Assembly: GCA_028689615.1 (NCBI GenBank)
Contig: JAQVCV010000003.1
Location: 62,001 to 126,000, forward strand
Length of the DNA: 64,000 nucleotides
Source: Bacteroidales bacterium
GTDB taxonomy: Bacteria > Bacteroidota > Bacteroidia > Bacteroidales > TTA-H9
Direction of reading: 5' to 3'
Of this stretch, positions 9,394-17,965 are shown one piece after another. How positions within the stretch are numbered: position 1 is the first letter of the stretch; each line of letters opens with the position of its first letter. The notes beneath the pieces are model-generated. The model saw nothing but the letters and a program-made list of their open reading frames with translations. It searched no databases and had not been told where the DNA came from. A program made the translations under genes and the position numbers.

Positions 9394-9430
9394 GTAAAAA
9401 AAAAGCGCACAACATGTTGTGCGCTTTTTG
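9394..9430. terminator. Bidirectional terminator between the PLP-enzyme and patatin genes
   Basis: A 13-bp perfect stem, AAAAGCGCACAAC (9401-9413) / GTTGTGCGCTTTT (9416-9428), with A/T runs on both sides. It lies just past the stop codon of the minus-strand gene ending at 9446. The loop as drawn is only 2 nt, so the top pairs probably open. Confidence 0.75.
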
Positions 9431-9445
9431 AAGCAATTTTATCAG

Positions 9446-10627
9446 TTAGATTCGCGACAAGGCTTGCTCGAGGTCGGCAATGATGTCTTCAACATCTTCA
9501 ATGCCAATTGCCAGACGAATCAATCCATCAGAAATACCAGCTTTTTCTCTGTCGGCTTTGGTCATTTTGGAGTGGGTCATGCTGGCAGGATGCTGAATCA
9601 ACGATTCGATGCCTCCAAGCGATACCGCCAGCATCAACATATGCACGTTGTCCATTACAATTTTTCCTGCTTCAAAACCACCTTTCACGCCAAAACTAAT
9701 CATGGCTCCCGGGCCCTTCATCTGCCTTTTACCCAATTCATACTGAGGATGTGAAGGCAGTCCAGGATACAGAATCCACTCCACTTTTGGATGTTTCTCG
9801 AGGTATTGAGCCACTTTCATGGCATTCTCCTGTGCACGATCAATTCTGATGGCCAGAGTTTTCAAACCCCTGCGAGTAAGGAAGGCCTGATGCGGATCCA
9901 TGTTGCAACCCATGTTGTTCATCACCGCTCTGATTTTTTTCACCTCGGCGGCCTCTTTTGCTATAACGATACCGCCAACAATATCGGCGTGACCGTTAAT
10001 AAATTTGGTCATTGAATGAAGCACAACGTCAGCACCAAGGAGGAGCGGATTTTGCAGATACGGGCTGCAAAAAGTATTGTCGATACAAACAGGTATGCCC
10101 TTGCTGTGAGCCAACTCCACAATTGCCGTGATATCGGCAATAGTCATAGTCGGATTTGCCGGTGTTTCAAGATAAATAAGGCTGGTGTTGGGACGGATGG
10201 CTGCTTCTACTTTTTTCAAATCTGAGGTATCAACAAAAGTGCTTTCAACACCAAATTTCGAAAAAAGATTTTCCATCACAACACGCGAAGGACCGTAAAC
10301 AGCTTCGTGACCCACCATGTGCTTTCCAGCTCCCAAATAAGCCATATAAACTGTAGTTACAGCTCCCATCCCCGACGAACAGGCTACTGCTCCGGCTCCA
10401 TGTTCCAACGATGCCACCGTTACTTCAAGGTCGCGGATGGAGGGATTGCCCAAACGGGTGTAGATGTAACCATCCTCCTCACCGGCAAAGAGTTTTGCGC
10501 CATGCTCTGAATTGCGAAACCTGAAAGTTGAGGTTTGGTAAATAGGGGTTACGGCACTGCCACGTTCATCTTCAATTCCACCCTCGTGTATGAGCTTTGA
10601 ATTGAAACCTGCATTTTTTGTATCCAT
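9446..10627 (-). CDS. Cys/Met metabolism PLP enzyme (methionine gamma-lyase / cystathionine gamma-lyase family)
   Basis: A 393-residue, full-length enzyme of the trans-sulfuration (Cys/Met metabolism) fold-type I PLP family. The PLP Schiff-base lysine is Lys208 in HSMTKFINGH; the PLP phosphate region YTRLGNPS and the ETPANPT and DNTFCSPY strands are conserved. The family includes methionine gamma-lyase, cystathionine gamma-lyase and gamma-synthase. Overall wording is close to annotated methionine gamma-lyases, but the position of the active-site Cys of classical methionine gamma-lyases (Cys after Tyr-Gly) is Pro113 here, so substrate choice is uncertain. It has its own -7 box and terminator, so it is a single-gene unit, with no Met or Cys biosynthesis genes nearby. 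Confidence 0.85.
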   Translation of the reverse strand: MDTKNAGFNSKLIHEGGIEDERGSAVTPIYQTSTFRFRNSEHGAKLFAGEEDGYIYTRLGNPSIRDLEVTVASLEHGAGAVACSSGMGAVTTVYMAYLGAGKHMVGHEAVYGPSRVVMENLFSKFGVESTFVDTSDLKKVEAAIRPNTSLIYLETPANPTMTIADITAIVELAHSKGIPVCIDNTFCSPYLQNPLLLGADVVLHSMTKFINGHADIVGGIVIAKEAAEVKKIRAVMNNMGCNMDPHQAFLTRRGLKTLAIRIDRAQENAMKVAQYLEKHPKVEWILYPGLPSHPQYELGKRQMKGPGAMISFGVKGGFEAGKIVMDNVHMLMLAVSLGGIESLIQHPASMTHSKMTKADREKAGISDGLIRLAIGIEDVEDIIADLEQALSRI

Positions 10628-10662
10628 TTCTTATGGTTTAGGTAATTTTTTGATAGAGATTG

Positions 10663-10670
10663 CAAAATTA
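10663..10670 (-). promoter_or_regulatory. -7 box (TAATTTTG) of the PLP-enzyme gene
   Basis: An exact TAnnTTTG match on the minus strand, 35 bp upstream of the ATG at 10627. Confidence 0.5.
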
Positions 10671-10783
10671 CGAACTTTTGTTCAAAACCAGGGTTGATTA
10701 CCACTCTCATGAACAATTGGCTTGCTGTGATGTTAAAGCACAACTCAATCTATGGTCAATTATAATTCATCAATCTACAAATC

Positions 10784-11698
10784 ATGAAAAAAATTCATTT
10801 TCTGACGTTTACTCTTCTCATCTTTGTTTTGGCTGTTTCAGCCCAGCCTGACGCCGACACTACCAGGCCTTGGAAAAAAGGGATGGAAACCGGACTGGGC
10901 ATTACCCAGGTATCCCTTATCAACTGGGCCTCGGGGGGCGACAATTCGTTGGCTGGCAATGCGTTCATCAACATCACGGCAAATTATTCAAAAGGGAAGC
11001 ACAACTGGGACAACAGCGGTCAGTTTGCTTTCGGATTGATAAAAAACGGCGAACAAGGCTTGAGAAAAACCGACGACAAAATTGATCTTCTTTCGAAATA
11101 TGGCTATAAAGCCGGCAATCATTGGTTTTACAGCGCTCTGGCGGGTTTTAAGACTCAATTTGCCAATGGATACGATTATAAAGTCAGCGACTCAGTGGTT
11201 GTATCGAAACTGCTGGCACCTGCCTACCTGATGATGGGTTTGGGTATGGATTACAAGCCGTCGGAGAACTTCTCTGTCTTTATATCGGCACTAACAGCCA
11301 GGTTAACAGTGGTAAGCGACGAGAAATTAGCTGATGCAGGTGCTTTTGGGGTCGCCCCGGCCCAATACGACGACAACGGCAACCTGCTACAACACGGGTC
11401 GAGCACCTTGTTGCAACTTGGGGCATCGGTTGTTAGCGATCTTAAAGCCAAATTGATGGAAAACATCACGCTTCAGACACGACTTCAACTGTTTACTGAT
11501 TATTTAAAAGACCCACAAAACATTGATATCGATTGGAAGGTAATGGTTGTGCTTAAGGTCAATAAATACATCTCGGCCAATATCGCCACCAACCTTATCT
11601 ACGACGACAACATCACCATCACCGATAAAGAGGGTCGCAGCGGTCCGCGCACCCAATTCAAGGAAGTCTTCGGAATTGGATTCAATTACAAGATTTGA
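10784..11698 (+). CDS. DUF3078 family outer-membrane protein (copy 1)
   Basis: 304 residues with a clear signal peptide (MKKIHFLTFTLLIF..., cleavage near SAQ-P). The mature part carries the DUF3078 pattern: INWASGGDNSLAG, a Lys-Thr-Asp-Asp-Lys-Ile-Asp-Leu block, LLAPAYLMMGLGMDYKPS, and a C-terminal TQFKEVFGIGFNYKI strand that looks like the last strand of an outer-membrane barrel. The function of the family is unknown. A clear paralogue lies at 27924-28907. The last 13 bp overlap the convergent rluD gene. Confidence 0.85.
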   Translation: MKKIHFLTFTLLIFVLAVSAQPDADTTRPWKKGMETGLGITQVSLINWASGGDNSLAGNAFINITANYSKGKHNWDNSGQFAFGLIKNGEQGLRKTDDKIDLLSKYGYKAGNHWFYSALAGFKTQFANGYDYKVSDSVVVSKLLAPAYLMMGLGMDYKPSENFSVFISALTARLTVVSDEKLADAGAFGVAPAQYDDNGNLLQHGSSTLLQLGASVVSDLKAKLMENITLQTRLQLFTDYLKDPQNIDIDWKVMVVLKVNKYISANIATNLIYDDNITITDKEGRSGPRTQFKEVFGIGFNYKI

Positions 11699-12774
11699 TC
11701 ATCGGCAGGGCTGCCCGTTTCAAATCTGCCCGATCCGCTTGCAAACCTGCGCCAACGATCGATCACCTCAACCATATCGGCGGGCAATTGTGAATCGAAG
11801 AACATCAACTCACCGGTCGCCGGATGCGTAAATGCAAGCGAACGAGCGTGCAAAGCCTGACGGGGTAAAATTTGCAAATTGTTTCGCACGAAACATTTGT
11901 AACTGGAGGAACTCAATCCCATCACCATGGTGGCACCACCGTAAACCTGATCGCCAAAAAGCGGGTGCCCGATATGCTTGAAATGAGCCCTGATCTGGTG
12001 CGTACGACCTGTTTCTAAACGGCACTCCACCAGGGTAACGTAATGAAATCGTTCGAGGACTTTGTAGTGGGTTATGGCCTTCCGCCCAAAGTCTTCATCA
12101 TTGCTCACCATCATTACTTTACGGTCGTATGGATTCCGCCCAATATTTCCTTTGACAGTACCTTCATCTTTATCAAAATCACCCCATACCAAAGCTGTAT
12201 AGCGACGGTCGATGGTATGGTGAAAAAACTGACGCGCAAGAATGGTTTGAGCCATTTCGGTTTTAGCACATAAAATGATACCAGAGGTATCCTTATCGAT
12301 GCGGTGAACAAGCAGGGGAGCTACCGGTTCTCCGCGGCTGTTTGTCATTCCCTGCAATCTAAATGTCAACGCGTTGAGCAAAGTACCCGTGTAATTTCCA
12401 TGCCCTGGATGCACCACCATTCCAAACGATTTGTTGATAACCAAAAGGTCGTCGTCTTCATAAACCACATCCAACGGAATGTTTTCTGCAATCACCTCAA
12501 ACTCACGTGGAGGGGTTGCCATCACGATCGAGATGATGTCAAGAGGTTTAATTTTGTAGTTCGATTTAACCGATGTATTGTTCACCAGAATGTTGCCAGC
12601 TCTGGCAGCATTCTGAACCCGGTTTCTCGAAACTCCTTCTATTCTGTTTTGAAGAAACTTATCGATACGAAGGAGCGATTGCCCCTTGTCAACCTCAAAC
12701 CTAAAATGCTCATAAAGTTCGGCATTCTCTTCGCTGCCAGAAGATTCCAACTCTAAATCGTCAGTTTCACTCAT
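11686..12774 (-). CDS. rluD: RluA-family 23S rRNA pseudouridine synthase (RluD-like)
   Basis: A 362-residue protein starting at the ATG at 12774, which overlaps the upstream stop codon as ATGA (12771-12774); a longer form from 12855 would lie inside the upstream gene. It has an acidic N-terminal tail (~1-22), an S4 RNA-binding domain (~30-90, RIDKFLQNRI) and the RluA-family catalytic domain with HRIDKDTSG (catalytic Asp160), YTALVWG and GRTHQIRAH. RluD makes pseudouridines in helix 69 of 23S rRNA; assignment to RluD rather than RluC rests on the S4 domain and on its place next to a PASTA protein and ddl, an arrangement I recall from other Bacteroidota. Confidence 0.87.
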   Translation of the reverse strand: MSETDDLELESSGSEENAELYEHFRFEVDKGQSLLRIDKFLQNRIEGVSRNRVQNAARAGNILVNNTSVKSNYKIKPLDIISIVMATPPREFEVIAENIPLDVVYEDDDLLVINKSFGMVVHPGHGNYTGTLLNALTFRLQGMTNSRGEPVAPLLVHRIDKDTSGIILCAKTEMAQTILARQFFHHTIDRRYTALVWGDFDKDEGTVKGNIGRNPYDRKVMMVSNDEDFGRKAITHYKVLERFHYVTLVECRLETGRTHQIRAHFKHIGHPLFGDQVYGGATMVMGLSSSSYKCFVRNNLQILPRQALHARSLAFTHPATGELMFFDSQLPADMVEVIDRWRRFASGSGRFETGSPADDQIL

Positions 12775-14711
12775 TGGGCTATCAGCAGTTTTTGTGTAAA
12801 TGTTGAGTTTGTTTCCGCAATGGTAACCCTCACAACATAAACGCCATTCTGACAATTCCGCGGGTTAAACTTTCCAAAACTCTGTTGAGAACAAACAAGG
12901 CGGCCAAACAGGTCGTACATCTCCACCCGGGATTCGCCCACAGGCTCACCATCCAGAACCAGGTTCACATCGCCTGAATGACGATAAACGCTGGGCCACA
13001 ACTCCAGTCCCGACTTAGGTTTTCCGGCAACCGGTGTGGCAGGCATAAGAGCCTTTCCCAATACGGGCCTTATCATTATCGTTCCCGGAAATTGACTCTT
13101 TTGCCAGGTTCCATCAACGTTAAAATAGTTGTTGTTACGGTTATCGCGCGAACGATCAAAACCGATGTTGAGATTGTCGTCGGTGGTTTGCAAAATCCCT
13201 ACAAAGAATGAATTAAGAACCGGAACCGGTTGATTGAGCAACACCTGGGTATAACGGTAGAGTGAATCGGAATAGGTGGGCCTGATAAGTTCATGCTGGT
13301 AGAGTACGCGTCCGGGTGTACCGTTATCGTCGGACCAAACAACCAGATAATAATACTGTTGATTGGCATTGTTAACCACCCTGTTAAAGTAAAGACGAAC
13401 AGCTCGCAGCGTATCGGACTTTGAAAGCATGTACCTGACAGCCATACGGGCACCAGCAGGAGTGAGGCCGTAGCCCAATTCGGGAACGCCATCGTCGTAG
13501 GCAAAAAAGTTGGTCATGCGCTGTTCGAAGATGATCGTGTCGCCCAAACCCGGATCGTCGCCCTTGAGGATGTGCCTCACATAAAAGGAAGCCGAATCCT
13601 GCAACCCGTATGGATCGATTGGAAGAATGGTCCTAACAGGGGGCTTGGCCCACAGGCGATTTGAAAAATATCCGGAGTTGAGAAAAGGCTCGATGTAGTA
13701 ATTTCCACCATCGTACGACGACACAGCAGTACCGTCGCCCTGCAATACCTGATAGCCATAGCGGGCGGGAAGAATTGAAGCGTGACGGTTGGTGATGAAC
13801 ATCGACAGGGTATCGGTGATGTAGGCTGTTGGATCGTCGCTGTATTGGGTATAAGGAACAGCATAGAAGTTTCGAAGCATCGAGGGAGCTTTCTCTGCAA
13901 AGCCGATCCACCTTTCGGTGGAATCGTTGTAACGTCCGTCGGTCTGAAGTTTTACTCCATCCAGGTTCCAGTGGTCCATGCTGCTTTGCCAACTGGGGAG
14001 CATATCGCCCGAAAGACTTGCATAAGCCACGAAGCGAAATTTAAAATCAGACCTGAAAAAAGCTGCACTGTCCACTATCGGAACATTAACTCTTCGGCAA
14101 TAGGTACCGTAATGGGCATAGAAGGTGTCCAATTTCATGCCCGGTGTACTCCAAACCGTTCTCCACCACGGCACCGGCACAGTATCCAGGAACTGCAAAA
14201 CCAAGGAATCGGCAGGTTGTGGATCGTTGCCAAGACCCTGGGGCTGATAATAAAAGCTTAAGTAAAGGCTGTCAGAAATTTTCAATGCCCGCTTGGTTGG
14301 AGAAAATAAAGAATCGAGCCTGATGGATCTCGAGGTAAGTTTATCGGCCATAAAAGGGGCAAAGGTGGCCTGGGAGTAAATCTTTCCTGTTGAATCGAGG
14401 GCATCAAAAGTGGCAACGCCTCTGTTGAACGAACGGTAGGCAAAATCGCTGTTTATAAACACGTTTTTATCAGCCCAGATGGTCTGATCGGGATAAACAG
14501 AGGATTGGGTAAAATCGTCGTAAAGGGGCAGGGTTAAAGGTGCATTGACTGAGGCTGCCTTTTTTGTTTGGGCATTTATGGCAGGTTGCAATTGCTTGCC
14601 TAACAAAACCGGATTATCCATGACCGGAGTCAGCAATTCCTGCGATAAAACTGATTGAGAATAACCGAGAAGCAAAAGGAAGGCAACCGGGGTGTATTTG
14701 AATATTTTCAT
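12771..14711 (-). CDS. T9SS type A sorting domain-containing surface protein
   Basis: A 646-residue secreted protein. The N-terminus is a signal peptide (MKIFKYTPVAFLLLLGYSQS, cleavage near LSQ-E). The body is beta-rich, with an early YDDF segment and YYLVVWSDDNGTPGRVLY further on, and shows no catalytic motif I recognise. The last ~75 residues form a T9SS type A C-terminal domain: GLELWPSVYRHSGDVNLV, VEMYDLFGRLV, then NGVYVVRV and FTQKLLIAQ. That predicts export by the type IX system and attachment or release at the surface. It sits between the PASTA protein (44 bp upstream) and rluD (4-bp ATGA overlap), so it is translated with housekeeping genes, an odd place for a surface protein. Confidence 0.85.
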   Translation of the reverse strand: MKIFKYTPVAFLLLLGYSQSVLSQELLTPVMDNPVLLGKQLQPAINAQTKKAASVNAPLTLPLYDDFTQSSVYPDQTIWADKNVFINSDFAYRSFNRGVATFDALDSTGKIYSQATFAPFMADKLTSRSIRLDSLFSPTKRALKISDSLYLSFYYQPQGLGNDPQPADSLVLQFLDTVPVPWWRTVWSTPGMKLDTFYAHYGTYCRRVNVPIVDSAAFFRSDFKFRFVAYASLSGDMLPSWQSSMDHWNLDGVKLQTDGRYNDSTERWIGFAEKAPSMLRNFYAVPYTQYSDDPTAYITDTLSMFITNRHASILPARYGYQVLQGDGTAVSSYDGGNYYIEPFLNSGYFSNRLWAKPPVRTILPIDPYGLQDSASFYVRHILKGDDPGLGDTIIFEQRMTNFFAYDDGVPELGYGLTPAGARMAVRYMLSKSDTLRAVRLYFNRVVNNANQQYYYLVVWSDDNGTPGRVLYQHELIRPTYSDSLYRYTQVLLNQPVPVLNSFFVGILQTTDDNLNIGFDRSRDNRNNNYFNVDGTWQKSQFPGTIMIRPVLGKALMPATPVAGKPKSGLELWPSVYRHSGDVNLVLDGEPVGESRVEMYDLFGRLVCSQQSFGKFNPRNCQNGVYVVRVTIAETNSTFTQKLLIAQ

Positions 14712-14755
14712 CTATCCTTTAATTCATTTATCGTATTCAATTGAAAGCCCTATCG

Positions 14756-15508
14756 TTAATCGTTTTTAAACCATAAATCTACTGACTGTCCGGCTTCTAA
14801 TGAGCTACCTGCCTCTGGCGATTGTTTACTCACTTTGCTACCAAACTCATCGAGTCCGTCTTTAAAAACCACTTTCCCAATATTGAGCGAAGCGGAGTGA
14901 ATCAGGCGGTAAGCTTCACGCATGTCGAGTCCTTCAATATCGGGCACCACAGCGGGGGCAGCATCAGGCGCTTGTTCAACCACCAGAACCACTTTGGAAT
15001 TTCGGTCAAGCTCGCGACCCGCAGCAACCGGTTTCCCATTGAAAAGCTGTCCGACTACGGCATTGTTGAATTCGCCCGGAATAATCTGTAAATAATCAAT
15101 TTGCAGGTTTGCCATATTGATTTTTTCAACAGCCTGCCTAACACTCAAATCTATCAGGTTGGGCATTTTCACTTTCTCGGGTGTCGATCCCGCAACAGTT
15201 ACATAAACTTTCCTGTCTTCTTTGACAAAGGTAGCGGGCAAGGGGTCCTGAATCAGAATGGTGCCCCTCTCTTGCCGGGGATCGTAAACCGAGTCCATCA
15301 CAATCATGCTAAAGCCATAAAACGCAGCAGAATCAGAAGCCTCCTCCATCGATAGACCAACCATATCGGGCAGAGGAATTTTCTCTCCATGATGCGTAAA
15401 CAAACTGATTATCTTAAGAGTTAGCCAAAAGAGCAAAACAGATAGCCCGATCATTAGCATCAGATGACGCCAAAACAACCGGGTGAAAAAGAATTGTCTC
15501 CACTTCAT
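14756..15508 (-). CDS. Membrane-anchored PASTA domain protein
   Basis: 250 residues: a short basic cytoplasmic tail, one membrane helix (~17-37) and three PASTA repeats outside (~43-110, 112-180, 182-250), each opening with a Pro-x-(Met/Leu/Ile)-x-x-Leu/Gly-like start (LPDMVGLS, MPNLIDLS, VPDIEGLD). PASTA domains in other phyla bind peptidoglycan or beta-lactams and usually belong to Ser/Thr kinases or penicillin-binding proteins; here there is no kinase or transpeptidase part. It is divergent from ddl (D-Ala-D-Ala ligase), which fits a role in cell-wall sensing or synthesis (inference). First gene of an operon with the T9SS protein and rluD. Confidence 0.88.
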   Translation of the reverse strand: MKWRQFFFTRLFWRHLMLMIGLSVLLFWLTLKIISLFTHHGEKIPLPDMVGLSMEEASDSAAFYGFSMIVMDSVYDPRQERGTILIQDPLPATFVKEDRKVYVTVAGSTPEKVKMPNLIDLSVRQAVEKINMANLQIDYLQIIPGEFNNAVVGQLFNGKPVAAGRELDRNSKVVLVVEQAPDAAPAVVPDIEGLDMREAYRLIHSASLNIGKVVFKDGLDEFGSKVSKQSPEAGSSLEAGQSVDLWFKND

Positions 15509-15551
15509 GAGATGGGGTGGTTAATTAACAACACAAACAGGTTAAAAACTT

Positions 15552-15575
15552 CCGGGCACCTGATTTATTGCCCGG
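15552..15575. other. Inverted repeat in the leader of the PASTA gene
   Basis: CCGGGCA (15552-15558) and TGCCCGG (15569-15575) form a perfect 7-bp stem with a 10-nt loop, between the minus-strand -7 box and the PASTA start codon. It could be an mRNA leader hairpin or an operator; no T run follows. Confidence 0.4.
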
Positions 15576-15580
15576 CACCA

Positions 15581-15588
15581 CAAAGATA
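15581..15588 (-). promoter_or_regulatory. -7 box (TATCTTTG) of the PASTA-T9SS-rluD operon
   Basis: An exact TAnnTTTG match on the minus strand, 72 bp upstream of the ATG at 15508. The divergent ddl box is only 41 bp away. Confidence 0.5.
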
Positions 15589-15629
15589 GAAAATTATTCA
15601 GCGCTGGCAGAGGATAGCCGTTTTGTGCT

Positions 15630-15637
15630 TACTTTTG
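15630..15637 (+). promoter_or_regulatory. -7 box (TACTTTTG) of ddl
   Basis: An exact TAnnTTTG match. The ATG at 15648 would leave almost no leader, while the ATG at 15666 leaves about 20 nt, so the box argues for the latter. Confidence 0.55.
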
Positions 15638-15665
15638 CCCACCTAAAATGAAGCATCCCTTAAAT

Positions 15666-16673
15666 ATGAAGAACAAGAAGTTAAACCTGGCTGTTGTAGC
15701 AGGTGGTGATTCAGGAGAATATGAAATCTCGATCAGAAGTGCTGCTGTGGTAATCGAAAACCTTAACCATCAAACTTACAACAAGTTTCTTATACACATC
15801 AAGGGCTCCTCGTGGACCTTTATCAACCAAAACAACGAAGAATGCCAGGTTGACAAAACTGATTTTTCCATTGTAGTGAACAACGAGAAGATTAAATTCG
15901 ACTGCGTTTTTATTGTAATACACGGCACTCCGGGCGAAGATGGCAAACTACAGGGGTATTTTGACATGCTTCACCTCCCCTATACTTCATGTGGCAGTAT
16001 TACCTCTGCGCTTACGTTCAACAAAAGCTTCTGCAACAAAGTTGTAGCTGCATTTGGAGTAAACACGGCTCCATCCGTTCATCTTTTCAGACACACCCTG
16101 ATTGATGCTGAGGCCATCCTGGAAAGGGTGGGACTTCCTTGTTTCGTTAAACCCAATTGCGGAGGCTCGAGCGTTGGAATGACCAAAGTAAAAGAGACTT
16201 CCGGGCTTTTGCCTGCCATCGAAAAAGCATTTGTTGAAGACCAGGAAGTTTTGATAGAAGCCTTCGTGAAAGGGAGAGAGATTACCTGTGGCGTATTTAG
16301 ACATGAAAAACAGATAGTTACACTTCCCATTGTGGAAATTGTCAGCAAAAAGGAGTTCTTCGATTTCGAAGCCAAATACAACCCCGAACTTGCCGAAGAA
16401 CTTCTCCCTGCGCCCATTCCTGAGGCCATCGACAAACAATGTAAAGAGATTTCATCGATGCTTTACGATAAACTTGGATGCAAAGGGGTTGTCAGATTCG
16501 ACTTCCTCTTCAACGACACAAAGATCAATTTCCTGGAAGTAAACACTGTTCCGGGGCTTTCAGCCGAAAGCATCGTACCCAAGATGGCACGTTTTGCAGG
16601 CTTCACGATGTCTGGTTTCTACGATGTGCTGATTAGAGAAGCACTATCACAGGCGAATCGCCGGCTATTTTAA
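15666..16673 (+). CDS. ddl: D-alanine--D-alanine ligase
   Basis: 335 residues from the ATG at 15666; an ATG six codons upstream (15648) is also possible. It is an ATP-grasp ligase joining two D-Ala for the peptidoglycan stem peptide, in the cytoplasm. Ddl motifs are present: a Gly-Gly-x-Ser-Gly-Glu-Tyr-Glu-like start, HGTPGEDGKLQGYFD, FVKPNCGGSSVGM, and the metal-binding FLEVNTVPGLSAESIVP. The usual Glu-His-Glu near the N-terminus reads Glu-Tyr-Glu. Divergent from the PASTA protein; its last 9 bp overlap the convergent rdgB. Confidence 0.95.
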   Translation: MKNKKLNLAVVAGGDSGEYEISIRSAAVVIENLNHQTYNKFLIHIKGSSWTFINQNNEECQVDKTDFSIVVNNEKIKFDCVFIVIHGTPGEDGKLQGYFDMLHLPYTSCGSITSALTFNKSFCNKVVAAFGVNTAPSVHLFRHTLIDAEAILERVGLPCFVKPNCGGSSVGMTKVKETSGLLPAIEKAFVEDQEVLIEAFVKGREITCGVFRHEKQIVTLPIVEIVSKKEFFDFEAKYNPELAEELLPAPIPEAIDKQCKEISSMLYDKLGCKGVVRFDFLFNDTKINFLEVNTVPGLSAESIVPKMARFAGFTMSGFYDVLIREALSQANRRLF

Positions 16674-17249
16674 GGTAGTCAGGAAACTGATTAACTGCCC
16701 CATGGCACGCCCCCTGTGGCTGATGCTGTTTTTCACAACCGACGTCATCTCTGCAAACGACTCGTGGAATCCATCAGGTAAAAATACAGGGTCGTAACCA
16801 AAACCACCTTCTCCGGTTGGCTCAATCAGAATAGAACCTTCCACTACGCCATCAAACAAATACTCGTGGCCATCTATAATAAGCGCAATTACAGTACGAA
16901 AACGTGCTTTCCTGTTCGAAATCCCAGCCATATTGCGAAGCAAGAGGTTCACATTATCGCTGTAGGAACACCCTTCCCCTGCATACCGAGCCGACCAAAC
17001 CCCCGGAGCGCCACCAAGAGCATCCACTTCGAGGCCAGTATCGTCGGAAAAGCATGATTTGCCAAAATGCTGCCAAACAAAACGAGCCTTAATCAATGCG
17101 TTCTCCTCTAAGGTGACACCCGTTTCAGGAATGGGTTCATGCAAATCAAGATCGGTCAGCGAAGAGATGGTATGGCTGGTAGCCTGAGAAACAATATCCT
17201 GTATCTCTTTTAATTTGTGATTGTTATGGGTTGCGAATATTAAATTCAT
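16665..17249 (-). CDS. rdgB: Non-canonical purine NTP pyrophosphatase (RdgB/HAM1)
   Basis: 194 residues from the ATG at 17249, which begins exactly at the conserved MNLIFATHNNHKLKEI; the ATG at 17309 would add a 20-residue non-conserved tail. The enzyme hydrolyses dITP, XTP and ITP to monophosphates, keeping deaminated purines out of DNA and RNA. Visible motifs: THNxxKLKEI, FSDDTGLEVDALGGAPGVWSARYA, GFGYDPVF and SHRGRAM. It is the last gene of a run ung - nuclease - MORN - rdgB, 35 bp after the MORN gene. Confidence 0.94.
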   Translation of the reverse strand: MNLIFATHNNHKLKEIQDIVSQATSHTISSLTDLDLHEPIPETGVTLEENALIKARFVWQHFGKSCFSDDTGLEVDALGGAPGVWSARYAGEGCSYSDNVNLLLRNMAGISNRKARFRTVIALIIDGHEYLFDGVVEGSILIEPTGEGGFGYDPVFLPDGFHESFAEMTSVVKNSISHRGRAMGQLISFLTTLK

Positions 17250-17284
17250 CCTTGGTATTTTTAAAATGAAGAAATAAAAATCTG

Positions 17285-17956
17285 TTAATGATAAACCATC
17301 ACATCCCACTCTCCTTCTTGCGTTATTACAAACTCGACAGATGCCTCAAACAACGAACTGCCACTGGTACTCTGCATTTTATAGGTTAGTCGGGCTGCGA
17401 ATGGAAATGCTACATATGAAAAAACCGGAAAATCGGAATGGATCTCGGCATCACCAGAAGTTCCAACAATCTGAAGCTCGTAAACTCCCGATGGCGACGA
17501 GTTTCTAAAAAACCTGACCCTAACCGTTGCTCCGCTGTTGTTGGTCCTGCGGAAATTGACAGCCGATACATTCACCAGTTTCTTCACTGTATAATCCCTC
17601 AACCAATCAGAGTCCTCAATGACAGGCAGCAAAAAGCCCTTCTTCCAAACTCCTTCAAAAACCTCGGTTTTAAGAGCCGGCGTATAGCGTCCGTATCCTT
17701 CATACAGCCCCATTTCCCACGATCCTGAATAAACATCACCGCTTTGGTAATAACAGGTACCTTGTCCATGAGGCAGCCCTTTTCTGAATTCGCCCTCATA
17801 AACATCGAACCGGGAAGCCCGTCCTTCACCATGCGCAAGCCCTTTCCGGCATTCACCTTCATAAATGCTGTCGATCGAAGGGAGCAAAACCCTGCAAGTC
17901 TGTCCTTTACCAACAATTACAAAAACAACAAAAAGAAAAGCAGCTAGATATTTCAT
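17285..17956 (-). CDS. Exported MORN-repeat protein
   Basis: 223 residues with a signal peptide (MKYLAAFLFVVFVIVGKGQ). Residues ~32-110 contain four MORN-type repeats: YEGECRKGLAHGEGR, YEGEFRKGLPHGQGT, YSGSWEMGLYEGYGRY and FEGVWKKGF. The C-terminal half (~115-223) is beta-rich and not recognised. MORN repeats bind lipids or proteins in eukaryotes; their role in bacterial exported proteins is unknown. It starts 9 bp downstream of the nuclease stop, in an operon with two DNA/nucleotide repair enzymes. Confidence 0.8.
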   Translation of the reverse strand: MKYLAAFLFVVFVIVGKGQTCRVLLPSIDSIYEGECRKGLAHGEGRASRFDVYEGEFRKGLPHGQGTCYYQSGDVYSGSWEMGLYEGYGRYTPALKTEVFEGVWKKGFLLPVIEDSDWLRDYTVKKLVNVSAVNFRRTNNSGATVRVRFFRNSSPSGVYELQIVGTSGDAEIHSDFPVFSYVAFPFAARLTYKMQSTSGSSLFEASVEFVITQEGEWDVMVYH

Positions 17957-17965
17957 GGCGCAAAA

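Noticed and set aside
12774..12855. N-terminal extension of RluD from the ATG at 12855
   Set aside because: It would lie inside the upstream T9SS gene, and the ATGA overlap at 12771-12774 gives a normal start.
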